Shown here in pieces: positions 20,716 through 29,175 of a DNA stretch of 51,635 bases. Position numbers and translations under genes: made by a program. Source of the DNA: a virus; the IMG/VR virus record IMGVR_UViG_3300033388_001284, positions 1 through 51,635 of that record. One strand, written 5' to 3'. Positions within the stretch are counted from its first letter, which is position 1. Each line of letters opens with the position of its first letter. Under the pieces are notes generated by a model that saw nothing but the letters and a program-made list of their open reading frames with translations, ran no database searches and was not told the DNA's origin.

Positions 20716-21089
20716 TGTCTATTCAAAATACACAAGCAGCTATAGAGCTGGGAACATTGACAGCAGGTACAAGATGGTTAGCGTTATTTGAGACTACACC
20801 GAATGAAACCTCTGCCGGCACAGAAATATCAACAAGTGGTACTGGTTATGCAAGAGTACAGGTTGACGCTGGGGACTGGACAATAGTAGATAAAACAGCG
20901 ACTTTAAATACAGAGAAAGCTTTTCCTACAGCAGTATCGGCATGGCCTACAGTAGTTGGGTTTGCTTTGATGACAGCATCTTCAGCAGGTACCATACTTA
21001 GATACGAAGACTTGTTTGCAAGTAAAGCAATCTTACTAGATGACACTGCAAGGTTTGCATCAGGGGAACTAACACTAAACTTCTCATAA
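20715..21089 (+). CDS. Gp80-like virion (fibre) protein
   Basis: 124 aa. RWLALFETTPNETSAGTEIS, GYARVQVDAGDW, KAFPTAVSAWPTVVGFALM and ELTLNFS follow the pattern of the phage Gp80-like fibre family (WlalFt..P..aG.gtEvs..gYaR..v...W...........fp.at..W.tv..f...). Probably a head or tail decoration attached to the surface. Starts on the last base of the upstream stop with AAAGGAG. Confidence 0.65.
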   Translation: MSIQNTQAAIELGTLTAGTRWLALFETTPNETSAGTEISTSGTGYARVQVDAGDWTIVDKTATLNTEKAFPTAVSAWPTVVGFALMTASSAGTILRYEDLFASKAILLDDTARFASGELTLNFS

Positions 21090-21099
21090 GGATTAAAAT

Positions 21100-24000
21100 A
21101 TGGCTGAAATAATAAGGTATGTAGACACAGGGGCAACAGGTACCGGTGATGGTACCTCTTGGACAGATGCCTACACCTCTATGTCCGCTATGGAGGCCGC
21201 AGAACAACAGGATTTAGTAGCAGGTGGTAACACGTTCACATGTTATTGTAGAGCCAGCACTGGAGTAGCAGATACGACTCCAGTTATCTTCCTAGGTTGG
21301 ACAACAGGCGTAGCCAACGATATTAAAATCATAGGTGAGTCAACCTCCAAGTGGGACGCAAGTAAATATAGATTCGTATTCCCCTTCTCTGTTACAACCG
21401 GTATGTCATTAGAAGTACCTAACTTAACATTTGACTCTATACATGTAGAACACACTAAATCAGCGGCATCCGCTACTTATACCTATACTATAAGAGTTAG
21501 GAACCCCGGAATAACAATTAAGAACTGTATTCTCAAGGGAGTCAATGACGGAGCACCATCCCAATATTTAGGATGGACAGGTGTTCATATACAGTATTCA
21601 GATGGAATATGTTTATTTTACAACAATATACTCTATGACTTCATTGTAGGTGGCGCAGCAGCTCTAAAAGATAGATCGTCTGGTGTCTCGACTGTATACG
21701 CATATAACAACACTTTATATAATAATGACGTTTCACTTCAAGGTGACAACGGTAACATGGTTGTAAAGAACAGTATTATAGCAGCTACAGGGACAACTCT
21801 AGTAGAAGGAACGATAAGCTCGGCATCTGACTACAACTCATTTGATACAGCGGAGACCACAGGAGGAGCCAACGACAGAGCTAGTCAAACTTTCTCTTTC
21901 ACAGACGTACCAACAGGTGATTTTACACTATTACCAATCGATACAGGTGCTTTGGATGTAGGAGTAGATCTTTCAGCAGATCCCGGCCTCTCTATAGTAG
22001 ACGATATTATAGGAACCGCTAGACCACAAGGTTCTGGCTATGACATAGGGTCAATAGAAACTATTGGTTCAGTGACTTATGTTGATTTAAATAGTACAGA
22101 GACCACTACTGTAATAGAGACAGCGGATCTTACTGTGCAATCAGCAATAACAGACATAGTTAGATATGTAGATACAGGTGCTACAGGTACAGGTGATGGT
22201 ACAAGTTGGGTTAACGCTTATACAGCATTAGCAACGATGGAATCGTCAGAACAACAGAATCTAGTATCTACTAACAGTAGGTTCACATGTTATTGTAGAG
22301 CGAGTACTGGACTAGCAGACACTACTCCATTCGTATTTTTAGGTTGGACAACTAGTGTAACTAACACTATATCTCTAATAGGAGAAAAAACTTCATCGTG
22401 GAACACTGATAAATACAGGTTGGAGATACCCTATGATGTAAGTACAGCGATATCCTTAGAGGTGCCGTATCTTACATGGGATGCTATACATCTACAACAC
22501 ACTAAATCAGCGTTGTCTTCTACTTACGTGTATACACTACGTATAAGAAATCCTAATATACATGTTAAAAACAGTATTATTAAAGGTGTTAATGACGGAG
22601 CACCTGCTCAATATCTTGGATGGTCAGGTGTACATATTCAAATCGATTCTCTGTCAGCACAGTTTAGTAACAATATAATATATGGTTTTGATGTAGACGG
22701 AGCAGCAGCACTAAAAGATCGTAGTTCCATTGGTGCTACTGTTTATGCATATAACAACACTATTTATGGTAATGACATCGCTTTGCATTGTTACGATTCT
22801 ACTTTAGTGTTAAAGAATACACTGGTTGCAGGAAATAACCAGACTCTAGAAGACTCAATAAACCCTGCATCTGACTACAACGCATTCGATTCTGTAGAGA
22901 CCACTGGAGGAGCCAACGACAGAGCAAGCCAAACGTTCTCTTTTGTGGACGCACCAAGTGGTGACTTCTCTCTGTTACTTACAGATACAGGAGCTTTAGA
23001 TGTTGGCGCTGACTTATCAGCAGACCCTGGTCTAAATATAAGTAACGATATTATAGGAACTTCAAGACCACAAGGCCCTGGTTATGATATAGGGTCTATA
23101 GAGACTCCTGAAGACACCGGTTTTGTGGAGTTACAGTCTACAGAATTAGCTATTATATATGAACATGCCGACTTAACACCCGGCCCATATAATGTAACAG
23201 CTACAATACCGGTTTTAGAACCTTTTCCAGTGTCCGTACTTAATCCGTCACAGACGTATTACGTTGATCAAGCGTATCCCGGAGCATCGGACAGCAACGA
23301 TGGTTCAGAGACTAACCCTTGGTTAACTATAGACCACGCAGCCGACGCTGTTGTTGGTGGTGGTAAGATTATAGTAAAGGCAGGATTCTATGACGAAAGG
23401 GTAGATTCTACAGTTGGTGGTGTTGATGGGAACTGGAAAGTTTTTGAGGCGCAGGGATCAGTAACATGTAGAGGTTTTGTAATACGCTCAGCCTCATATG
23501 TGGCAGTAAATGGATTTATTATAATTGATCAGCTTGATCCTATTGGGACATCCTACGGAAGTGGTGTGTGGGTGCAAGGTGATTATGTATATGTATTAAA
23601 TAATACGATATCAGGTTTCGCAAGATCAACAGGTGTAACATCTTCCGCATATTCTGTGAATTTAAATGTTCAAGTAGAAAACAATAGAATATTCGATTGT
23701 ACAGGCGGTGTGTGGGTTGATGGTAGCTCATGGTTGGTTATAAATAACAATATATCAGCATTACGTTACATAGACGGCGGGGATTGTGACTACTTTAGGT
23801 ATTTCGGTGACGATATAATTTTTCGTGACAACTACATGCATGACACTTTACAGTCCTCAGTTGGCCCGTCACATGTTGATTTCTTTCAAACTTTTTGGAA
23901 CAATCAAGAGTCACACAGGATACTAATAGAAAACAATTTAGGCCACGGCCCTTATGTTAATCAGGCGGTACTCATAGAAGGGCAAGGTGACATAGTTACC

Positions 24001-25233
24001 GATATAACAATTAGAGGGAACGCTCTAGTAGATATGACCTCTTGGGGTATTTTGGTCGGGGCTGCAAAGAGAATAACAGCGTATAACAATACAATTAGAG
24101 GAGCAGACACAGCACCCTTTGGTATTGCTTATAGACAAGGAACCTTACAAGGTGAAGTCGATAGGGCAACCGGTGTTGTTAGAGATAATATTATAAACAA
24201 CTGGACATCAGACAACTGGTTTCAAGGGAACTGTATTGTAGAGTACAGTTATAATATAGTAGGAAACGCTGAGTACCTTCAAGACCCAACTGATATTCTT
24301 GCTCCAGATCCAAGATTTGTTAATACCGCAGACATAGTAGGGCCAGATATGCTCCCGTTTACATCAGATGATGGTCTTCGTTTGTTGGAAGACTCACCAG
24401 CCATAGATAATGGCACTGATGGAGAAACAATAGGCGCATATCTATATGCCAGTACATTCACTGATTTAAAGGTGGATGAATTTGTATCAGTGAATGAGGA
24501 GGCAACACTCCAAAACTTGAAGCCTTTGGTGTCTACTGAAACTGTAACAGTCCAAGAGACCGCAGATTTACTTGTATCCAAGTGGTTAGTATCAAATGAA
24601 ACTGTAACAGTCCAAGAGACCGCAGATTTACTTGTAACTAAATGGCTGACAGTAACTGAAGAGACAGTAGTAATAGAAGTAGGTATCTTATCAGTTCCTG
24701 ACCTTATACTTCTAAGATCGCATGAGTATACGGGAGTATCTGATGAAGGCATAGTAAGCGCTATAAGAGGACTAAGTTCTGAGGAGCGAGTAAGACCGTA
24801 TGAGTACGGTAACCTTAGTTCTGAAGTAGTTGATCCTTTTAAAGACTACTTCGATAGAGGACAGTTTGATTATGGTGATGAACCGCCACAAGTCAGAGAT
24901 AAGGATATCGAGAATGCGAGAGCCGAAGCAGACTGCGTGTTTAACGAAGGAATATATCCAGATCAAGAATGTTCGGATAAAGCATACCTTTACCTAACAG
25001 CACACTTCCTACAGTCTGATATACAAGCCGGAGCGAGTTTTGGGCAGCCGGACTTTCTTCAGACAGCAAGAACCGCTGACGGGATTACAGAACACTTGTT
25101 CATCCCCGACTGGATGAAACAGAGTGATTTCGTTTTATATGTAACTACTTACTATGGTAAGAAGTTTTTAACAATATCAAAACCTTGGTTAGATGGTGCC
25201 GTATTTGTAGTAGCTGGAGGAACAACGTTCTAA
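21100..25233 (+). CDS. Giant beta-helix virion protein fused to a DUF4054 head-tail adaptor
   Basis: 1377 aa. Residues 1-350 and 352-700 are tandem copies of one beta-helix unit (both contain RYVDTGATGTGDGTSW, FTCYCRASTG, KGVNDGAP and RASQTFSF). Residues 719-1115 form a third, pectate-lyase/DUF1565-like parallel beta-helix (YYVDQAYPGASDSNDGSETN...NPW start, many NN turns). A linker has two exact ETVTVQETADLLV blocks. Residues about 1262-1377 (QECSDKAYLYLTAHFLQSDI, TYYGKKFLTISKP) match DUF4054, normally a free adaptor of about 120-150 aa in this slot. No internal ribosome site in frame was found, so the adaptor seems to carry a decoration or fibre of three helices out from the neck. Confidence 0.75.
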   Translation: MAEIIRYVDTGATGTGDGTSWTDAYTSMSAMEAAEQQDLVAGGNTFTCYCRASTGVADTTPVIFLGWTTGVANDIKIIGESTSKWDASKYRFVFPFSVTTGMSLEVPNLTFDSIHVEHTKSAASATYTYTIRVRNPGITIKNCILKGVNDGAPSQYLGWTGVHIQYSDGICLFYNNILYDFIVGGAAALKDRSSGVSTVYAYNNTLYNNDVSLQGDNGNMVVKNSIIAATGTTLVEGTISSASDYNSFDTAETTGGANDRASQTFSFTDVPTGDFTLLPIDTGALDVGVDLSADPGLSIVDDIIGTARPQGSGYDIGSIETIGSVTYVDLNSTETTTVIETADLTVQSAITDIVRYVDTGATGTGDGTSWVNAYTALATMESSEQQNLVSTNSRFTCYCRASTGLADTTPFVFLGWTTSVTNTISLIGEKTSSWNTDKYRLEIPYDVSTAISLEVPYLTWDAIHLQHTKSALSSTYVYTLRIRNPNIHVKNSIIKGVNDGAPAQYLGWSGVHIQIDSLSAQFSNNIIYGFDVDGAAALKDRSSIGATVYAYNNTIYGNDIALHCYDSTLVLKNTLVAGNNQTLEDSINPASDYNAFDSVETTGGANDRASQTFSFVDAPSGDFSLLLTDTGALDVGADLSADPGLNISNDIIGTSRPQGPGYDIGSIETPEDTGFVELQSTELAIIYEHADLTPGPYNVTATIPVLEPFPVSVLNPSQTYYVDQAYPGASDSNDGSETNPWLTIDHAADAVVGGGKIIVKAGFYDERVDSTVGGVDGNWKVFEAQGSVTCRGFVIRSASYVAVNGFIIIDQLDPIGTSYGSGVWVQGDYVYVLNNTISGFARSTGVTSSAYSVNLNVQVENNRIFDCTGGVWVDGSSWLVINNNISALRYIDGGDCDYFRYFGDDIIFRDNYMHDTLQSSVGPSHVDFFQTFWNNQESHRILIENNLGHGPYVNQAVLIEGQGDIVTDITIRGNALVDMTSWGILVGAAKRITAYNNTIRGADTAPFGIAYRQGTLQGEVDRATGVVRDNIINNWTSDNWFQGNCIVEYSYNIVGNAEYLQDPTDILAPDPRFVNTADIVGPDMLPFTSDDGLRLLEDSPAIDNGTDGETIGAYLYASTFTDLKVDEFVSVNEEATLQNLKPLVSTETVTVQETADLLVSKWLVSNETVTVQETADLLVTKWLTVTEETVVIEVGILSVPDLILLRSHEYTGVSDEGIVSAIRGLSSEERVRPYEYGNLSSEVVDPFKDYFDRGQFDYGDEPPQVRDKDIENARAEADCVFNEGIYPDQECSDKAYLYLTAHFLQSDIQAGASFGQPDFLQTARTADGITEHLFIPDWMKQSDFVLYVTTYYGKKFLTISKPWLDGAVFVVAGGTTF
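24537..24636. repeat. 40-bp direct repeat with 60-bp period in the linker
   Basis: The segment TGAAACTGTAACAGTCCAAG and the next 20 bases at 24537-24576 recur exactly at 24597-24636. In protein this gives two identical 13-residue blocks in the linker before DUF4054. Perfect identity suggests a young duplication. Confidence 0.85.
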
Positions 25234-25772
25234 TGAGTACTTTTGAATCAAACTTAAAAGGGCTTCTGAACTTTCAGAAGAACATGAAACAGATGGACTC
25301 AAGTTATTACACAGATGTAGGTATATTTAAACCAGAGGTTTATGAGGACTCAGGAAAGACCGTACCGGAGGTTGGGTTAGAACACGAGTTAGGTGTTATA
25401 TCAAAAAACCTACCGAGAAGGTCTTTCCTCGAAGACCCTATTAGAGATAATATGAATAAGATTATAAAGGGTCTATCAACGACAATCGGCAAGAAATTAG
25501 TGGAATCTAACATGGATGAAATATTTCAGGCCATTGGAGAAGGTGCGGAAAAAGTCGTTCAGCGAGGCTTTCGTACTAAGGGTTACGGAAAATGGTCTCC
25601 ATTAAGTTCCGTAACAGTAGCTAATAAGGCTGTTAAAGCCATTAAGATTAGAGACTATAAGAGGATAACCAAGGCGGTTACTCGCTCACAAGTAAGAAAA
25701 GCAAGGGACAGCATCTTGATAGATACTGAGTTACTAAAGAACTCTATAGAGTGGAGGGTAGGTAAAAGCTAA
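25233..25772 (+). CDS. HK97 gp10-like neck / tail completion protein
   Basis: 179 aa from ATG 25233, which overlaps the stop of the fusion gene. VGIFKPEVYEDSGKTVPEVG, HELG...PRRSFLEDPIRDN, GYGKWSPLSSVTVANK and the final LIDTELLKNSIEWRV match the HK97 gp10 / P2 gpS-like pattern (sfl...., W.pLs..t...K, LidTG.LrnSI). Joins the finished tail to the head. Confidence 0.75.
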   Translation: MSTFESNLKGLLNFQKNMKQMDSSYYTDVGIFKPEVYEDSGKTVPEVGLEHELGVISKNLPRRSFLEDPIRDNMNKIIKGLSTTIGKKLVESNMDEIFQAIGEGAEKVVQRGFRTKGYGKWSPLSSVTVANKAVKAIKIRDYKRITKAVTRSQVRKARDSILIDTELLKNSIEWRVGKS

Positions 25773-26113
25773 TGCCAGTACCATATTTAGGAAATGCGCT
25801 AAATGGTTGGGTGCATAAGAAGATAGTAAGACTTGTCACTAAACAGGTGGTAGACTTTAAAGTTGTAGAAACCACTTCAGACATAGAACTCTACATAAAC
25901 AAACAACCAGTGCCATCAGCATTAGTTCAGCGTATGCCTCAAGAGCAGAGAACTTGGAAGTGGTGGTCTATAATAATCAAACAAGGGCCATTACTAACAA
26001 CAGATGATGAGATAGTTATAGACAATATAACATACAGAATACAACAAACATCGAACTGGTCGGGTTCTGGCTTTCAGAAGTACAAGGCAGTGGAGGACTA
26101 CACAGATGGATAG
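25772..26113 (+). CDS. Putative head closure / collar protein
   Basis: 113 aa: basic N-terminus and a beta-barrel-like body (IELYINKQPVPSALVQ, WKWWSIIIKQGPLLTTDDEI, DNITYRIQQTSNW). The end FQKYKAVEDYTDG and the position between gp10-like and terminator proteins fit a stopper. Overlaps both neighbours. Confidence 0.6.
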   Translation: MPVPYLGNALNGWVHKKIVRLVTKQVVDFKVVETTSDIELYINKQPVPSALVQRMPQEQRTWKWWSIIIKQGPLLTTDDEIVIDNITYRIQQTSNWSGSGFQKYKAVEDYTDG

Positions 26114-26606
26114 TAACACAGAGATTGATATTAGAGTAGCAGAAATAATTTCAGAGTTTATGGAGCTATCCAGCGGTAGAATAGTAATATCCGGTCAGAA
26201 CTATAAGGCTCCTAAAGACGATGGTATTTATATTATTGTATCAATGAGAGCACCTTATGTATTAGGACAGAAAAAGTACTTTGATAATGCAACCAATGAG
26301 GAAGTTAATGAAGTATCCATGTTTGCTAGCATTGATATAGAAGTAACAAGTAAGAGCCGGGAAGCTATGAATAGAAAAGAGGAAGTGGTCATGGCCCTAA
26401 CCTCTTATCAATCTATAGCCCTACAAGAAAAATATGGCTTTAAATTATTTAGAAATAGTAGTATAATGGACTTAACTTTTATAGAAGCAAGTGCAAGTTT
26501 GTACAGGTACAGAGTTCCTATAACGGCTACGTACAACAAAATAAAGAGGTCTGGTGTTGATTACTATGATAAGTTTAGAACAGCCCAGCTCGAAATAGAA
26601 AGATAA
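26106..26606 (+). CDS. Tail terminator / neck protein (LIC_12616-like)
   Basis: 166 aa. Central RAPYVLGQKKYFDNATNEEV and SIDIEVTSKSREAMNRKEEV, then a helix and a strand pair (LYRYRVPITATYNKIKRS). This fits the phage neck terminator gp12-like family that caps the tail tube next to the sheath gene. Position directly before the sheath supports it. Confidence 0.65.
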   Translation: MDSNTEIDIRVAEIISEFMELSSGRIVISGQNYKAPKDDGIYIIVSMRAPYVLGQKKYFDNATNEEVNEVSMFASIDIEVTSKSREAMNRKEEVVMALTSYQSIALQEKYGFKLFRNSSIMDLTFIEASASLYRYRVPITATYNKIKRSGVDYYDKFRTAQLEIER

Positions 26607-26617
26607 GGAGTATCTAT

Positions 26618-28087
26618 ATGTCATTACCAATCAGTAATGTAGTAAGAGTTTCTGTTTTGTCTGGTTTAAAAGGGCTTTCAGATGTAAACACATCAATGTT
26701 AGGTCTTATTACAGACGAGATACCAATTAACAGTACCAGTTTTGGTGTTTACAGAGCTTATAAGGACGCATTAAGCGTTGCAGCAGATTTTGGTACAAAT
26801 ACAGACACAGCAAGATTAGCTGAGAAAGTGTTCTCTCAGAGCCCTAACATCTTGACAGGAAATGGTTCTTTGTTAATTGTTCCTAGGGATCAATCAGCAG
26901 CAGCTACTAATGCAACCATGCTTGTAGAAGGCTTCGTTGATTTCTCAGGCTTTACAGCAACGGATTATAACATTAACACTGGCGCTGACATACTGATAGG
27001 TGAGCTTGATTTAACAGATATCTCTACTATAGAGACTAGTCTGAATAGTACTGCTATGGGAACAGCCGAGTTAGCGTTCACTGTATCAGGAGAGGTTACG
27101 TCAGCTAGAGTAACCCTTAAGTCTACCGGCACAGCGGGAGTCGCAGATACTTTTACAATCGGCACAGCTACCACTGGGACAGATATTGCAGCTCTTTTAG
27201 GACTTAAAGACACAGCAACAGGAGCCGAAGCTGGAGTAGAAACTATAAAAGATTGTATAGTAAGAACAGCATCCAGCGTACCTTACTTCGGTCTTATATA
27301 TAATGTCAAAGTGACAAACACAGAACTTCCAGAAGTGGCAAGTATCGTACAGTCCCTTAACGTTATTCAGTTCGTAGGCAGCAATGTAGAAGGGGACATC
27401 TCTGGAATATATGACACGTTGGTTTTATCCGGGTATAATCATACAAGATGTCTATACTATTCGAACTCCATAAACGAGTCAGTAGACTTCGCAGCAGGTT
27501 ATGCATCAGCCGGGCTAAGTGTTAACTTCGCTGCTGGTAATACAGCAGCGACAATGAATCTTAAAGAGATCGTTGGTGTAGCAGCAGATCCAGTATTTAG
27601 TACTACAGCAGGACAATCAAGATTCGATCTTTGTAAAAAACACGGTGTAGATTGTTACGCAGATTATAAAGTACCTGGGGTTGCCTCTTTTAAAGAGAAT
27701 GATTACTTTGATGAAGTGTACATTAGACTAGCACTTAAACTGAAATTAGAAGTTGCAGGTTTTAACTACCTTAAACAGACAAATACCAAGATACCACAGA
27801 CAGAAGATGGTATGGATGGGCTAAAAGCAGCATATAGAAGAGTTGTTAATCAGTTCGTAAACAATGGTTCTTTTGCACCGGGTACATGGACAGGATCCAC
27901 TACTTTCGGTAATCCAGAAGACCATAGAAGAAATATAGAAGAGTTCGGTTATTGGCTATATAGTTTACCAGTGAACCAACAACAAACGACAGACAGAGAA
28001 GCTAGAATTGCTCCAGTAGTACAAATAGCTTGTAAATCCGCAGGTGCTTTTCACAGCTCAGATGTGATAGTACTAGTTGAAAGATAA
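26618..28087 (+). CDS. Tail sheath protein (DUF3383)
   Basis: 489 aa. ISNVVRVSVLSGLKGLSDVN start; ALSVAADFGTNTDTARLAEK and VFSQSPNILTGNGSLLIVPR are hallmarks of DUF3383 sheaths; the C-terminal region DREARIAPVVQIACKSAGAF holds the strand used for subunit linking. It contracts at infection. Followed by the tube gene, as in all phages of this type. Confidence 0.9.
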   Translation: MSLPISNVVRVSVLSGLKGLSDVNTSMLGLITDEIPINSTSFGVYRAYKDALSVAADFGTNTDTARLAEKVFSQSPNILTGNGSLLIVPRDQSAAATNATMLVEGFVDFSGFTATDYNINTGADILIGELDLTDISTIETSLNSTAMGTAELAFTVSGEVTSARVTLKSTGTAGVADTFTIGTATTGTDIAALLGLKDTATGAEAGVETIKDCIVRTASSVPYFGLIYNVKVTNTELPEVASIVQSLNVIQFVGSNVEGDISGIYDTLVLSGYNHTRCLYYSNSINESVDFAAGYASAGLSVNFAAGNTAATMNLKEIVGVAADPVFSTTAGQSRFDLCKKHGVDCYADYKVPGVASFKENDYFDEVYIRLALKLKLEVAGFNYLKQTNTKIPQTEDGMDGLKAAYRRVVNQFVNNGSFAPGTWTGSTTFGNPEDHRRNIEEFGYWLYSLPVNQQQTTDREARIAPVVQIACKSAGAFHSSDVIVLVER

Positions 28088-28098
28088 GGAGATAAACA

Positions 28099-28548
28099 AT
28101 GATATCATTAACAGGTGACGATATTTCTATCATAAATGGTAGACAATTGTACGACTTGGCAGATGGTGATGTAGTATCACTGGATGCACCTAACAACTTG
28201 GCAGATGGCAAGAGAGGTAAAAACGGTAACAGTATTATCGCTCTTAACTCAACTGGTAAGATTGTTAATGTAACAATAAGAGTGCTTAAAGCCTCTCCTG
28301 ATGATAAGTTCTTTAACCGGCAGATGAACCAGTACCTAAATGCGAAAGCAGCTTATGTATTGATGAATGGTGAGTTTATTAAGAAATCAGGTGATGGTGC
28401 TGGAAACATAACAAGTGACATCTATACATTAGGTGGTGGTTATGTTAGTAAATTACCTAACAGTAAAGAAAATGTAGAGGGTGACACTGAACAAGGTGTA
28501 ACTATCTATACATTACAATTCATGAATAGCGATAGAATCATAGCATAA
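28099..28548 (+). CDS. Tail tube protein (DUF3277)
   Basis: 149 aa. SLTGDDISIINGRQLYDLAD, GNSIIALNSTGKIVNVTIRV, DDKFFNRQMNQYLNAK and YTLQFMNSDR fit DUF3277 tubes. Hexameric rings form the inner tail channel. AAGGAGATAAACA upstream. Confidence 0.9.
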   Translation: MISLTGDDISIINGRQLYDLADGDVVSLDAPNNLADGKRGKNGNSIIALNSTGKIVNVTIRVLKASPDDKFFNRQMNQYLNAKAAYVLMNGEFIKKSGDGAGNITSDIYTLGGGYVSKLPNSKENVEGDTEQGVTIYTLQFMNSDRIIA

Positions 28549-28570
28549 TATTGCATAGGAGCAGTTAAAA

Positions 28571-28990
28571 ATGAAGTTTGATAAAAAATTATTAAGTGTA
28601 ACTCCATCGTCTTTCCGTATTGCGAAAGACTTGGAGTATGCTATAGGAAAAGCTCTAACCAAGAGTGATCTAAATATTGGAGATGTGGATATAGATGAAA
28701 AAGATCTAAGTAAGTCTGATGTATCTATGGATACAGTAATGTCGTTACTAAAAACATCTCTACATGTACTAACAGACAGTACATTGGAAACGGCACTATT
28801 CACATGTGCCGGTAGAGCTATGTATAATAAGGTTCGTATAGATGAAGAGTTCTTTGAAGAGATAGAGAATCGTGAGCTATACTACCCTATTATGTTTGAA
28901 ATTGCCAAGGTAAACATCGGCCCTTTCGTAGGGAGCCTCTTTTCTCAGTTCGGGGGGCTATCAAGTCTGATAAAGTCCGGCCTAAAGTAG
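28571..28990 (+). CDS. Tail assembly chaperone, short form
   Basis: 139 aa, helical (FRIAKDLEYAIGKALTKSDL; VMSLLKTSLHVLTDSTLETA; EIENRELYYPIMFEIAKVNI). Position between tube and tape measure is that of lambda gpG / Mu-type chaperones that wrap the tape measure. A fraction of ribosomes shift to the -1 frame at 28952-28957 to make the long form. Confidence 0.8.
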   Translation: MKFDKKLLSVTPSSFRIAKDLEYAIGKALTKSDLNIGDVDIDEKDLSKSDVSMDTVMSLLKTSLHVLTDSTLETALFTCAGRAMYNKVRIDEEFFEEIENRELYYPIMFEIAKVNIGPFVGSLFSQFGGLSSLIKSGLK

Positions 28991-29175
28991 ATATAAGAGC
29001 TGATCTTGCCTTACAGCTAGCTTTAAAGTTAGCTAAGGCAGGGTATTATAATGGTGATCCAGAGCAAGTTTTAAATGCTAGGGTAGACATGGTTTTGTCT
29101 ATACTGGATTTTGAAGTATTCCAAACGGAATATGAAGAGAAATACATGGAGTTAAACAAACATGAAAATAGCTGA
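28571..29175 (+). CDS. Tail assembly chaperone, long form by -1 frameshift
   Basis: 129 codons in the first frame, then a -1 shift at GGGGGG (TTC GGG GGG CTA), giving FGGAIKSDKVRPKVDIRADL and on to a stop at 29173-29175, about 201 aa. The extension has no start codon of its own and would otherwise be 180 bases of unexplained coding-like sequence. The G/GT-type arrangement is standard in long-tailed phages. Overlaps the tape measure start by 14 bases. Confidence 0.8.
28951..28958 (+). promoter_or_regulatory. -1 frameshift slippery site
   Basis: C GGG GGG C: two glycine codons that allow tRNA re-pairing one base back. No clear pseudoknot was worked out downstream. See the long chaperone form. 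Confidence 0.75.

Noticed and set aside
24837-25230. Separate start for the DUF4054 adaptor
   Set aside because: The ATG codons near 24870 are out of frame, and no in-frame ATG or GTG with a ribosome site precedes the domain.
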